Assembly: GCA_010015655.1 (NCBI GenBank)
Contig: ML976689.1
Span: forward strand, 428,294 to 492,293
Reading direction: 5' to 3'
Length of the DNA: 64,000 bases
From: Bimuria novae-zelandiae CBS 107.79
Taxonomy: Eukaryota; Ascomycota; Dothideomycetes; Pleosporales; Didymosphaeriaceae
Of this stretch, positions 10,825 to 22,882 are shown piece after piece. Within the stretch, counting starts at the first letter, position 1; each line of letters starts with the position of its first letter. The notes beneath the pieces are model-generated. The model was not told the origin of the DNA and searched no databases. It worked only from the letters and a program-made list of their open reading frames with translations. The translations under genes and the position numbers were made by a program.

Positions 10825-12732
10825 ATGAATACTAACAGGACCCCTAACTCTTCTATAGCTTTAGACAACCATGTCACCCCTATAGGGGATGGCAAGAACA
10901 AGACGCATAAACCCGACTTGTATAATGGCAATTGTACCCTCCTCGATACCTAGCTTTTATAGCTAGACCTCTACTTCTTCGACTAGAACTAAGATCTTAA
11001 AGATAAGAAGAAGATTATCTTCGTAGTAACTTACATGCGAGAAAGCGCTAAAGAATAAATCTATCCCTACTTAGTTAAGTACCTAGACATAGATCACGAC
11101 AACAAGGATAAAGACTACATTAACCGTAACGAAGATACTATTAACATTATTAAGGACTACGCTAACTTTAAGAAATGCCTCTAATAGATATTTAGAATCG
11201 CTAATAAAACCGCTATCGCTGAGCAGGCAATCCAGACAATCCGATAATAACGATCTGTAGCCAAGTATGCAGCCGAATTCCGCAAGTACGCCATGTAACT
11301 TGACTAGGAGGATGAATCTCTTAAGACAATGTATAAATAAGGCCTTAAACGCAATATGCGCGAAGAACTCCTGCGTAGTAGTGTAAAAATAGAGACCTTA
11401 GAAGAACTGTACGAAGAGACCATCCGCATTAATAGGGAATGGTTCGCATTGCAGGAAGAGCTACGCAAGAACCTAAGGAACGTTAGCTTTGGATAATAGG
11501 CACCTGTAGTCTACAGAGCGCCGCCGAAAACACCTCGACGCCAGTAACGCAACTACTACGGACCCTAACCTATAGAAGATGTCTAGTTTAACAACCTAGA
11601 AAAGGGAACAGGAAAGGCTACAGGCTTCCAAAAGCCTAACCAACGTATCTTAGATAGAACCCGACGACAGGGGACTAAGACGCGTAAATGTTTTACATGT
11701 GGCAAACTAGGCCACATCGCCAGGAACTGCAGATCTAAGAATAAGGTTATTAAATAGTTAAACGTACTTACCGTCGATAACACAGAAGTAACCGACGAAG
11801 AATGGCAGGTAATACCCTCTATTAAGTAATCCAACATCCTAGATAAGGACTTAGAGCGATTAGACTTGCCTAACTCGCAATTCTACGAGGATGCATACAA
11901 AGGTTTAGATAAGGAAGAGATAAAGCTAATGCCTTAATCTCCTACACCTTACCCTAGCTAGAACAAACCTGTTACTAGTAAGACGACGAATGTTTTCGAC
12001 TTCTTGGAAAAATACCAACCTCGAGAAGGAGACTTCGGGTTTACGGCGATAGAACAATAAGACTATGCAGAAGCATTTTTTCATGCTTACCGACCTGACC
12101 TGGTTAGTAAAGTAGCAAGAGAAATGGCAGATTACCGTTACGCCCATAAAGACCCCAAGAAGAAATACCCAAACGAAAGCCCGAACTACGAACCATAGTA
12201 CGACCTAGACCACTGTAACCCTACGCATAAGACCATACGATAGACCCTCTACGGAGAAGATTAGTGTACTATTTATTACTAAGCTAAGGAATATAGCTAC
12301 TTTCCCTAAACGTACTAACGATGCAGATGGGAGTGGTTTAACTGCCCTATTACTTATTATAACGTTTACCTTTAGGATAAACGTGAAAAGCGATACTTTT
12401 CACACCTTAACTAAGCGCTAAACTAAGTAATGTCGCTACTAGTTAATAGAAAATGCGTATCTAATAAATGGCAAACATGCTTACACCCCGATTATGAGGA
12501 ATATAAAGAGAAAAAGGGAAAGCATGGGTTTAATCGCATACCGAAAGGGACTACGACCCTTAGGATTAAAATAGTAACGAAGGAAGAAGACGGTGAAGCT
12601 CTTCTAGAAAAGGGCCAGCAGTAGCCTTAGGAGAAGAAGAAGGAAGAACACCTTAATCCCGTAAAGCCACCTATAGAAAAGATGTCTTTTTTAGACCTAG
12701 GCTTAGGAGGGAAAACGCCTTTAAAGAACTAA
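10825..12732 (+). pseudogene. gag: Retrotransposon gag with RIP-type stops
   Basis: One continuous frame of 636 codons from the ATG at 10825 to TAA at 12730-12732, interrupted only by stop codons of the TAG/TAA type. A CCHC zinc knuckle (C-F-T-C-G-K-L-G-H-I-A-R-N-C) is intact at 11689-11730. This is the nucleic-acid binding motif of Gag nucleocapsid. The region after the knuckle is unusually long and charged, ending shortly before protease. The ATG lies 17 bp after the LTR, so there is little leader. Gag would form the particle that packages element RNA. As read it is not translatable in full. Confidence 0.85.
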
Positions 12733-12734
12733 AT

Positions 12735-15700
12735 GCTATAAACGATTAGGCATTAATTAAGCTACTAGTATAGCTTAAAGAAATATGGATAAAAGCCATG
12801 CTGGACTTAGGAGCACAGGAAAGCTATGTGTTAAGAAAAGCACTTAATAGAGCAGGACTCTATAAACGCAAGAAGGCCATACCCTATGCTATCTATGTCG
12901 TAAATAGATAACTAATGCCTGGTAAAGCAATGATTAAATACGAGGTCGAAACTACCCTCACGATCTATAGACACCAGGAATTAATTACCCTCGACATTAT
13001 TAAGGAAGCTAATTACGACGTGATTTTAGGACTACCCTAGTTAAGGAAGCACAATCCCACGATTAATTAAGAGAAAAAAAGGCTATCCTTTAAGCGCTGC
13101 AACTATGCATTACAAGCAAAGCCTACGCATTAACAGAGCTTAATAGTAGATAAGAGAGCTATCAACACTATAGTCTCGCGACGGATAGTCGAAAAACGGA
13201 AGAAACCCTTGGTAGACGCTGGCAGGAACCACCAGGTCACAGAGCGCAAGAAGATGGATGAAAGCACAAACCATGAAATTCCGGAATGCTATCGAGCATG
13301 GAATCATATGTTCACCGAAAGAGAAGGAAAAGCAAACCTTCCAGAACATCAGCCCTAGGATCTAGCGATAGACCTAGTAGAAGGAAAAACGCCACCCTTT
13401 AGACCACTATATGGCAAGACTAGAAAAGAACTCTAGTAAGAAAAGGAATTCATCGAGACAAATCTCGCGAAAGGATACATACGACCATTGAAGTTACTAG
13501 CAGCCAGCCCTTTTATGTTTGTTATGAAGAAAGATGGCACACCACGATTATGTGTTAACTATTAGAAGATTAACGACATAACGATTAAAAATTAATACCT
13601 ACTACCAAACATCTTAGAATTAAGAGACTAACTCTCAAGAGCTAAACGCTTTACACTAATAGACTTATAAGATAGCTACTACCTTATACGAATTAAGGAA
13701 GGTGACGAGTGGAAGATAGCGTTTAGGTTACGCTATAGACTGTTCGAATATATAGTTATGCCTTTTAGACTCACTAACGCACCGGCAAACTTCCAAGCAC
13801 TAGTTAACTACGTACTCCGTAACTATCTAGATATATTCGTTATCGCATACATAGACGATATACTTGTTTACTCTAAGAATAATTTAGATTATATTCTGCA
13901 TGTATAGACAGTGTTAACTGCATTAGATAAGGCACACCTTAGAATTAAGCCAAAGAAATGCAAGTAGCACGTAACACGACTTAAATTCCTAGAACACGTT
14001 ATTAGTATAGAAGGAATTAAAGTTGCACCTAATAAGATCGAATGCATTAAGAACTAGCTAATACTAAAGATAGCAAAGAATATTCAAGAATTCTTAAAAT
14101 TCTGTGGATTTAATTAATAATTTATTAAGGATTACGCAAAGATCACGATACCACTTATAAACCTTATAAGAAAAGACACACTATTCGCATGGACTATAGA
14201 GTGTAGAATGTCGTTCTAACTCTTAAAAACCGCATGCATTATGCCACCAGTACTTATCTACTTTAGGGATGGAAAACCACTACGAATTGAAACAGACGCA
14301 AGTGACCTCGCGATAGGCGCCTGCGCGAAGTAAGAGAAGGATAGTAAATGGCACCCTATTACATACTACTCATGCAAATTCACCGACACGGAAGCACGAT
14401 ATGACGTACACGACAAAGAACTATACGCAATTGTTAAAACGTTAAAGCACTAGAGAATCTACGCTCTTAGCTACTTTATACTTAAGATCTTTACGGATTA
14501 TAAGAACCTTACACGCTTCACGACCACAAAAGAACTTACGCTAAGACAGGCAAGATGGTCAGAGACGCTTAGATAATACAAATTTAAGATTGTATACACA
14601 CCTGGTAAAGAAAACGGACGAGCAGACGCACTTAGCCGACGACACGATCTTGCAAGAGATAAAGTAAAAACCTACTCCGCGATACTAAAATAAAAACCTA
14701 ATAGTTCTTTAGAACCTACGGCAGAACTTAATTAACTCCTTGTACTTACACGAGAAGTACCCAAGGAACAACAGATAGAGGTTATATAATAATACCACGA
14801 CGACCCTGTATACGGACACCCTGGAATTAAAAAGACAGTAGAACTGATTCAGAGGAACTATAGCTTTAAAGGAATCAAGGAAGTAGTAGTAACCTACATA
14901 CGTAAATGTGCAGAATGCTAACGTAATAAACACGTAACACATCTTAAGTACAAAGAAATGCAAGCTATTTAGATACCCACAGCACCTTAGGAAGACATCG
15001 CAATGGACTTTGTCACAGGATTGCCAAAGTCGAAAGATCCCACAAACGGAGTAAGTTACGACGCAATACTGGTAATCGTATACAGATTCACCAAATACGT
15101 GGAATTACTACCGTGCAAAAAGGCAACAATAGCAACGGAACTAGCGTTCCTTATCCTAGATTGACTTATACGACATTATGGCATCCCTAAGACAATTATT
15201 AGCGACAGAGACAAACTCTTTACTTTAAACTACTAGACAACACTCACGGCACTTATTGGAACAAAAACGAAAACTATTAATAGCCTACTACCCACAGACA
15301 GATGGACAAACAGAACGTATAAATTAAACAATGGAAACGTACCTACGCATCTACTGTAATAACTAGAAGAATAACTAGATTTCCCTATTACTAATGGCAT
15401 AATTAGCATATAATAACAAGATATTAGTAGTAACTGGATATACACCGTTCTATGCGAACCACGGAAGACATCCACATCTCTTTAATTAAATATTTCCTAC
15501 TACCATTAGAACGGAAGAAGCCATCAACACGGCTACAAAAATGAAAGAAATACATTAACAACTCCAAGAGAACCTCGAGAAAGCTTAATAGCAAAGCATT
15601 TCCTATACAAACTAAAAAAGAAAAACGGCACCTTAGCTAAAGAAGGGGGATAAAGCATATCTACTTACGAAAAATCTTCGAACCTAGAAGAAAAAGCACA

Positions 15701-16011
15701 AGAAACTGGATCATGTTAAGGTTAGACTATTTTTTATTTCTGAATAAGTATCACTAGTTAACTACTAATTAGAATTACCACTAGACGCCAAAATACACCT
15801 AGTATTCCACATAGACCGATTGGAACCAGCAGACTCTAAAACACTAGTTAAAACCACCTTCTATCACTAACCAGAGGAGGAAACCGAATTCGAAGTCGAG
15901 AAGATACTACAACACACAGATTAGCTATAAACCTACTTAATTAAGTAAAAAGGATATCCACACTTAGAAGACACATAGGAACTAGAAGTAAACCTTAACA
16001 ACTATTGCTAA
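12735..16011 (+). pseudogene. pol: Retrotransposon pol (protease, RT, RNase H, integrase, chromodomain)
   Basis: Pol follows gag in the -1 frame. Visible in order: a retropepsin-like site AMLDLGAQESYV at about 12795 (usual DSG now DLG), reverse transcriptase with [15 protein letters not shown] near 13518 and the catalytic [10 protein letters not shown] at 13845-13874, RNase H with RIETDASDLAIGA near 14285, and an integrase HHCC region. The integrase core follows, with MDFVTGLPKSKD at 15003, then YYPQTDGQTERIN near 15290. A chromodomain starts EVEKIL at 15892 and continues YLIK.KGYP. Besides RIP-type stops there is one frame change near 15260-15275, where a short A run looks one base too long. 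Pol ends with TAA at 16009-16011, overlapping the end of the antisense gene by 17 bp. Confidence 0.88.
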
Positions 16012-16591
16012 ATGTTGGCATAATACCATCGTCAGACCACGAGAAGGAACCCGGAACGATCGAAGGAGAACTAGATAGGAACTCGTTAAGAAGAAGATCC
16101 ATTGGTGGATTAGGAAGGAGATTGTTGGCCTGTGACTAGCCCAGATCAGCGAGGAAATTGTCTTGGAACGGAGCGTTCGCACTCGAGCTCTCCGTCTCTT
16201 GCACCTTATCCTAGGCATCTAGTAATTTCCTATCCTGATGCGCGAATAGCCTCTTACGACTCTTAATCTCTAATAACTTACGCTTATGCTAAGTAAGTTC
16301 TTCCTTAGCGCGAGCTAACTCTAGCCGCTTTTTACGCTCTTTATCCTCTACCTTCTCCCACTCCTCTTTAGGAACAAACAGCTCACACTCGCTCCTTGCA
16401 GCGATACAACTAGCACAACGACTAGACGCAGTATCCACGAAACAACGAATGTTTAGCTTTTCGCAGCGGGTGCAGCGGAAAGGCATCTCCTTACTACTCC
16501 CTTTAACACGACGAATGCGATCACGCTGCTCTTAGGTCGAAGTCTTTTTGCGAGGCGCGCGCGCTTTGCGGGGCTTGGGATCCTTAGGCAT
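15995..16591 (-). pseudogene. Antisense Zn(II)2Cys6-like gene of the retrotransposon
   Basis: A 199-codon frame on the strand opposite to gag-pol, from ATG at 16591-16589 to TAA at 15997-15995. It is interrupted only by stops at codons 20, 101, 127 and 152 (TAA, TAG, TAG, TAG), all explicable as CAA, CAG or TGG after RIP. Residues 1-19 are very basic (MPKDPKPRKARAPRKK). Residues 40-66 carry cysteines spaced CX2CX6CX8CX2CX6C, a perfect fit to the fungal Zn2Cys6 DNA-binding cluster. A highly charged, probably helical stretch follows (EEWEKVEDKERKKRLELARA). It starts about 130 bp inside the 3' LTR and is tail-to-tail with pol. DNA or nucleic-acid binding is inference. See also 35117-35650 and 23499-23830. 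Confidence 0.75.
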
Positions 16592-16722
16592 GGTCAGGAA
16601 GGCACTAAGACCAGAACGCGAAAACAGCGACTTACGCGAGTATTTATATGCGACGATCGTATCTGCAGCTAAGGGGCGCGGAACGAGGATACCGAGGACG
16701 CTATCTGGAAGAGGGGAGGTGA

Positions 16723-17140
16723 TGTTAGGATCTGAACATGTATGGGACGCGGAGGACCAACGGGCCCTTAGCGGGGGTGACACTTGGTGGGGTTGCGCAA
16801 CCGAGGTCACGTGATGTACCATCCAGCCAAGGCTGTACCAGCCATGGATGGCAGTACCAGCCATGGATGGCAACAAAACAATGGATGGTACAGAAATCCT
16901 CTTGTATATAAACCGACACGAATACCCTTATGGCATTCGTGTTTAATCTTGTTTATTAATCTATCGTTTGGATCTGAGTAAGCAACCTTGTTAATTTAAT
17001 TGTGCTGTACACACCTTCGATACTAACGCCCTAGTGATAAGCGCAAGCTATTACTACAACCTCTCCCGTCCTACCAAGTATTCCTGCCCGAGAACCAACC
17101 TTACCCCTATAGGGATTAGCTATCCTTCTAGGACTTAACA
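16723..17140 (+). repeat. Right (3') LTR, 418 bp
   Basis: Same termini as the left LTR and near-identical sequence. Contains TCACGTGA at 16807-16814 and only two 19-bp units (16835-16872). Followed by the ATTTT target duplication. Confidence 0.92.
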
Positions 17141-17145
17141 ATTTT

Positions 17146-18490
17146 ATAGTTACTTATACTTTACGGTTTAGTTATATTATTAATTACTTTTAAATATAAG
17201 GCGCATTATATATACTTATATTAAAAAATTTATATTTTATATTTTACTAATTTTAGCCTATAAAAGTTAATTTTAAGGAAGTTATTGTATAGGTATACGT
17301 ATATTAAATTACCTTATTAACAAAATTATAGAGAACTATAATATAAATAACTTAACGCTAGTAAATACTAAGTCCGTATAAGCTACTATTATAATACTTA
17401 AAAATATTTATACTTAGTAATAACGCGTTAATTCCTAAAGCTTTCTATTTTTTATATACCTTACACCTACTAGCCTAAGTAGCTAAAGTACTTTCTTACT
17501 TATACGTTATTATAGTAAACCTCCTCCACGCATTACTCTAAAAAATATAAAAACTTTAAAAAAAAATAGGCGTCTACTAAAGGTTCTTTTCTATTTATAA
17601 CTTTAATGTCCTAAAGCTTTACTTAATTAGATTCATATTAGGTAGGTATAATAGTATAATAGTAGATACTTAAGTACTACTCTAGTATTTAAATAAATTT
17701 ATTAAATTTTAGCTAATTAATAAATAGAAGTACTATTTATTATAATTACTAAGTATAGTCCTAGATATAGCGTGTAATATAGTAGGACTTTACTAGCTAT
17801 AAACTCTGTTATTAGCTCTACTATAATTACTCCTTAATAAATAAGGTAATTAAAATACTTATTAATATTTATAGTTAGTAGTAAGCTCCCCCTTTCTAAC
17901 CTTTATACTAAGTATAATACTTAAACTAATATAATTACTTTTAACTAAGTATACTTATAATTACCTATACACTTATTATAAGCGCTCTTATTAAGTACTA
18001 TTACCTGCTCCGCCTTATACGCTAGCTAGTAATAAGCTTAAAACACTTAATAGAAGAATACGTTATGCTTAGCTACTACTTTAGTTACTATTTTTTAACT
18101 TTACCTTATACTAGCAAGGATCTCCTAGATAGTTATTTTTAAGGCTTTTATATTATAATTATTATATAAAAAAGCCTGCATTCTATCTAGGTAGGTATTT
18201 AACTAACCCTATAGTAACTTTTTAAGCTTTTCGCGATAGTACTATAGTAGTAATAGCAATCGTCCCCGCTGTATGCAGGCTGGCAGGTAAGGCTACCCTT
18301 AGTACTTTAGGCTAAGTTAAATTCTCCTAATTATTAAGTAGACTATTTTAGGATCGTTTTAGATTTTTATAACGCTAATATTATTTTTAAAATAATTAAT
18401 TATAGCTTATAATACTATTAGTAGTAACCTAGCTTTATTTAGTAACTTTATAAAGTACTTATAGATTTTTTAAATGCATTAAAAGGTTAA
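17146..18490. other. AT-rich unassigned RIP-type sequence
   Basis: About 1.3 kb of TA-rich DNA without open frames. I could not recognise a transposon protein on either strand. Composition switches sharply to normal near 18490, marking the edge of the first island. Confidence 0.55.
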
Positions 18491-19205
18491 TATTTAGCTA
18501 GTAAATCCGTGTTTTAAATGACGTACGAGAATCGATTACTAACATGTGGGGCAGGTCACATGGTGAGCGGGAATTTACGAAACGACAATATCTGGAAAGC
18601 ACGTTACTCCTTAGGTAGCTGTGAAATGCAGGGAACGAATCAGAGGCCCAGTGCCAAAGGAAACCTGCTAAGATTCCACGCTGGGAGACCCTGGTTGAGT
18701 TAGCCACAGGTTTTGCATCGTACCGAAGTCACAAAATACCTCTCAATAGACCATCCAGGGTACGCCGCAGGGTGGGTCATTCGATAATTCTCAGTCTTCT
18801 ACTGGGCTGTTCCGCCAGTGCGGTTTAGAAGTAAATCATGGTAATTGGCGTTCTGGGACTAACCAGGCTGTTTTCCTGGTACGAACCCCACCTCAACCAC
18901 GACTTGCTCCCAATTCCGTACCTCTGGAACAGGGGCAGCGCAACCCTCTGAACAGCCACAATGAAAATATCATTTTCTGCTGTACATATAGAAGGAGTGC
19001 GCTCGCCGGGAACTTTTCGACATGCTCGCATCGCCATTCGAACTGCGAATCTAACAAAGTACCACCCGAAAGCGACTTCCAAAGCCAAAGCCAAAGCCCA
19101 CGGGCACTACCATATCTACAGTCAGCTTGTAGCCGACTCAACATTCCCTCCTCCCTACAACGCTGCCTAGCGGATCGCCCTCGCCCCTCCGAAGCGGTCA
19201 TCACC
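18491..19205. other. Upstream region of the hypothetical gene
   Basis: GC-normal sequence with short open frames on both strands but no domain, intron or codon pattern that supports a gene. It contains the likely promoter and 5' UTR of the gene that starts at 19206. Confidence 0.45.
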
Positions 19206-19700
19206 ATGCTACCACCACCCGATCTCACCTGCCCGCACGGCCTCTCTTACACCATGGCCCGCAGTCATGTGAAAAGCTGCAAATGCATCACACGCTCCGA
19301 AAACGTCATTTTGGCTACTTACCTCCAGTACGAGGCCGATCCTAACTCGGAAACCAAGGAAGAGTACATGGACGCGAGGAGGGTTCTCTCGAATTGCAAA
19401 GTCGCGAATGCCGTCGTCGATGGCATTAGCTTACGGGATGATGACAACAGGTACGCGCCCAGATTTTTGCTTGACCGGAAGGACAGTTGGAAGAGCGGAA
19501 TGAGCGAGGAAGAGATTAGGGCGATAGAAGAGGATGAAATCAGTGAGCTGAAGCGCAGACCTATTGTGTGGGCGTTGAAACAGAATGTGGGTCAGATGAG
19601 GCGAGCGAAGCAGCGTGTGGGGGCACTTTTGGAGAGGGCGAGACGGAGTTGTCAGTACGGAGTGGAGTGGACGGTGGACGAGCTGATGTATTGGTTTTGA
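19206..19700 (+). CDS. Hypothetical protein, 164 aa
   Basis: A single open frame with normal codon use, preceded by a C-rich leader typical of fungal 5' UTRs (GCGGTCATCACC before ATG). The protein begins MLPPPDLTCPHGLSYTMARS and has several cysteines near the N-terminus, an acidic middle (SEEEIRAIEEDEISELKRR, residues about 111-129) and a basic helical C-terminal part ending DELMYWF. I recognise no domain and no targeting signal. It stands alone between the transposon island and the convergent rhomboid gene. It could be a species-group orphan. Confidence 0.6.
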   Translation: MLPPPDLTCPHGLSYTMARSHVKSCKCITRSENVILATYLQYEADPNSETKEEYMDARRVLSNCKVANAVVDGISLRDDDNRYAPRFLLDRKDSWKSGMSEEEIRAIEEDEISELKRRPIVWALKQNVGQMRRAKQRVGALLERARRSCQYGVEWTVDELMYWF

Positions 19701-20092
19701 GTGGGCGAAGGTTCATAGACGGGAGTGTCGAGCGATTTCCGCTATGCGTTGTATTGACTCCTCGGAGGCGACGGGCTCATGTGGACAAGGCAGTGAATGG
19801 TCCTGATCGCTGTGTCAATCATCTGCAAAGGCAAAACAAATACAGTACCAACATCAGGCTGCTTGTTTCATACTTCAATTGGCAATCCGAGGTTCTTTGA
19901 TACCACCTGTATTCTTTAACGCACCCCTCTGGGTGAATAATGTACAATGTTAAACCTTGCCATAGTGAGGTGGCCTCCGGTTCCACGGAACCTCTCCGTC
20001 TTGCGGCTTCGAGAAGGGAGTCCCGTCGAGAAACAGCTGGTAATTTCACCTGTCTCGCGCTTGGGGAGACATGTCTGTGGTCATAAATCCGC
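19701..20092. other. Convergent 3' intergenic region
   Basis: Lies between the ends of two genes facing each other. It should hold both 3' UTRs. Nothing else is recognisable. Confidence 0.5.
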
Positions 20093-21274
20093 CTAAGCCA
20101 CCGGCTTATTCTTCAAGTGTCGCTTCCAGAAGTCCACAAGCGGTCTCCAAACGTTAGTATGGCCATCGAAATACGAATAAACCACACCGAGGCAGGCTCC
20201 ACCGAGATGCGCCTGAGATCTATTAGGCGAAAACTCATAATGAAGACGCTATAAACATACCGCGTGACCAAGGCGTACGCCTGGATATCCACGAACCATA
20301 CCAACGAAGTCAAATAGCATGACCATCGGTAAGAAGTACTGCGCCTCTACATGATATGGTATCAAGATGATGCCAACACCGCTTGCCGGGTACTCCATGC
20401 AAAAAGCACCGAAGAGTGCAAAGAGCGCACCACTGGCTCCTCCAGAAGGAATCCTTGCTGACCAGGCACCATGGCGCTTGAAAACGGTGCTCGCGACGTG
20501 TTGTGCAAGTCCAGAAATGATACCCGTTGACAGGAAAAACGAGAGCATGTGATATGTGTCTCCATGGAAAAGCCTAGAGTACCCAGTCGGCGGTAAGAAG
20601 TTGTAAATGGCGTACGCATTGATTGCAAGGTGCAATGGGCCCGAATGGACGAAAGTCGAAGTTAGGAGCGTGAAGTTACGGTTTGATGCCGGCACGTGCC
20701 AGAGGTTCGCCCAAGCACTTCGCCAAGCCAGGCCACCGAGATGTACTGCGCCGCTGAATCCGATAAGGCTCCAGCTTAGCCTGGACATTGGATCCAATTC
20801 ACGCCAAGCCCGGGATGCGACTTCTGTGGGTGTTGGGGGACCTCTGTTCACGTAAGGCGCAGAGGAGGGTTTTCTAGTCGGTACCCAATTTCCTTCAACG
20901 AGCCTGGATGATCCAACTTCTAACATTTCGTCCTTGGCCGTGAGATAGGCGAGAGAGACGTAAACACCGGTAGAAACGGTGAGCGCCCATATCGCAGGGA
21001 CCAGGAATTTGACCTTGACATTGGGAGGCTCGAATATTTCTGGCACCTCTTCCTCAAAGTACACCTTGTGCGTATAGTGTTCCTGGTCGAGAATGGGTTC
21101 AGGCTGACGTTGGGGTGGTTGCCGTAGCGGATTGTGACGCGATGGCTTCTGCGAGACACGCGTTTGGATCTGCCTCACCGGTATCCATGCTGTGCGAGCA
21201 ATTGGTAATCCCGAAGCAAGTGGGCGCGAAAGGACCGTCCGGCACCGGATGAATGACATCGGATTCGTGCGCAT
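20093..21274 (-). CDS. pcp1: Mitochondrial rhomboid protease (Pcp1/Rbd1/PARL family)
   Basis: Two exons, 21274-20261 and 20212-20093, with a 48-bp intron (20260-20213, GTATGT to CTCAG), giving 377 aa. The N-terminus MRTNPMSFIRCRTVLSRPL is basic and acid-free, a mitochondrial presequence; the ATG at 21259 is an alternative start. The C-terminal half is a polytopic membrane domain with the catalytic serine in GGASGALFALFG and the catalytic histidine in AAHLGGACLG, which only forms after splicing. The HxxxN-type motif HSGPLHLAINAYA is also present. In yeast the family processes cytochrome c peroxidase and the dynamin Mgm1 in the inner membrane. The first 110 bp upstream are native; beyond 21385 a transposon begins. 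Confidence 0.92.
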
Positions 21275-21479
21275 CGGACGCAGGCATTGTCTACAGCTGT
21301 GAGTTTGTTGCTCAAGGCGGCGTCGCGCGAGCACGAGCCAGCAATCCATTAGGGTTAGCGCCAATCCTGTCCAACTCTCGCGTACGAAGGAGCTCGTATT
21401 CTTTGAGTCACCCTTGGCGCGCGCACGAGCGCCCGCCAACATCAAAACACCCCAAACATACGACTTCCAACCCCCAAAA

Positions 21480-22882
21480 ATGTCCCCCAGAAGTGCTGCA
21501 CCTAGTAAAAAAAACACCAGGAATTCCTCGCAAGCCTCGAAATTACAAGAATAGAAAACCCCGAGTTTATAAGACGTCGCGCCGCGAATTGACGGATGTG
21601 GAGAAGGCTTTTGCAGTGGGCGCGGCAGTGCTAGGGTGCGCAACTCACAAGGAGATCGCTGATGCTTTCCAGCCTTCTATAAGCAAATCTGGTGTCACAA
21701 GACTCATACAACGTATACAAAAAAGAGCAGAAGAAGCGGAATTGCCTATCACCGATCCATCACTTTACCAGACAGAGCCTGGTCGTGGCAGGGCTGCATT
21801 ATTGTCAGATAAACAGAAGCAGCGTATCATCTCTATCGTCACCCAAGACCGCGGCCATCGCGAGAAAGAGCCCTTACAAGCAATAAAGGATGGAGATTTC
21901 AAAGATCTGCCTCCTATAAGCGTCTCTACATTTGAAAATGTTATGTATGAAGCTGGGTATGCACGTCGCGAGCCAGGATGGAAGCCACCATTAACAGAGG
22001 ATGAAATGCAGGGTCGCTATGAGTGGGCCCTCGCGCACAACCCCGAAAAATACACATATGGAGATAGTCTAGGATTCAACTTCAGATGTTGTGTATACAC
22101 AGACGAAACACCAGCTCGAATTGGTGAGCAACGCGGCATGCAGAGAGCGTGGTTTCTACCAGAAGAGAAGTATGATAACGATGTTAAACATGATCGTATA
22201 TCAAAGTACTTCAAGCTTCAATTTTATGGCGCATTTACCTACAATTAGAAGGGCCCTTGTCACATCTGTGGGCATGAAAATAAGGAGCAAAAACAAGCTG
22301 CAGAGGTAGCGTTGGCGCATGAGAATGCAGAGCGCCGGCAGAAGGCGTCTCGCACACAAAACCTCGCCCGTAGTGCTCTCAGAGAGATGAACAGTCATGA
22401 CATCAACCTACGCTCGCGCAAACAGCAGTATACAAAGAAGGATAACTACTCCCGCGGCCAGCGTACGCGTGACGGCATTAATAGGTATTACTATTATAAG
22501 GAGGCGCTTAAGAAAGTTATACCTTAAATAGAAGGATTACGCTTATAAGGTTATAATTTTATCTTATTAATAGGTAGCACGCCTTTTTATACTTTTAAGA
22601 TTATAAAGGATTACTTATTTATATATAAAATTAATAGGTTCCCTTAGCCAGGGCACTTATTAAATATTAACGTATTAAAGCATGCCTAGCTATAAATTTA
22701 GCATTATATAATAAAGGAGATGCCTTAATCTTCTTATAGGCGTAAATGCTAATAGCAGTAAAAAAAGTAGTAGTAAAGACTACTTTAAGAACAAATTAAT
22801 AAGTAGATTAATTATATACCTAAGGTTGTACGCCGGATTATTAAGCATAGCGGAACTAATAATTTCTATAACGGATAAGAGC
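21480..22882 (+). pseudogene. Tc1/mariner transposase, frameshifted and RIP-damaged
   Basis: Likely start ATG at 21480 (MSPRSAAPSK), followed by a run of eight A at 21507-21514 where the frame changes by one base, suggesting a slippage indel. After that the frame stays open to TAG at 22246. Residues include a helix-turn-helix-like N-terminal part (ELTDVEKAFAVGAAVLGC), the DDE-type core starting CCVYTDETPARIGEQRG near 22090, and QFYGAFTYN. Past the stop the frame continues KGPCHICGHE and later, in AT-rich DNA near 22640, PGHLLNINVLKHA, matching the usual PGHSPDLN-type third catalytic block. It is not functional as read. Confidence 0.85.

Larger units (their letters stand above)
10314..17140 (+). 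mobile_element. Complete Ty3/gypsy chromodomain LTR retrotransposon
   Basis: A 6827-bp element with LTRs at 10314-10807 and 16723-17140. It is flanked by the five-base duplication ATTTT (10309-10313 and 17141-17145). The internal region carries gag, then pol in the order protease, reverse transcriptase, RNase H, integrase and chromodomain on the plus strand, which places it in the chromovirus group of Ty3/gypsy. Between pol and the right LTR is an extra gene on the minus strand. RIP-type stops are scattered throughout but the frames are otherwise nearly intact and the LTRs are close to identical apart from repeat number, so the copy is younger than its surroundings. Confidence 0.93.

Noticed and set aside
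21260..21643. Longer rhomboid reading frame reaching 21643
   Set aside because: The extra N-terminal part runs through the Tc1/mariner terminal repeat and its transposase start, and lacks a targeting-like start. The ATG at 21274 or 21259 gives a proper presequence.
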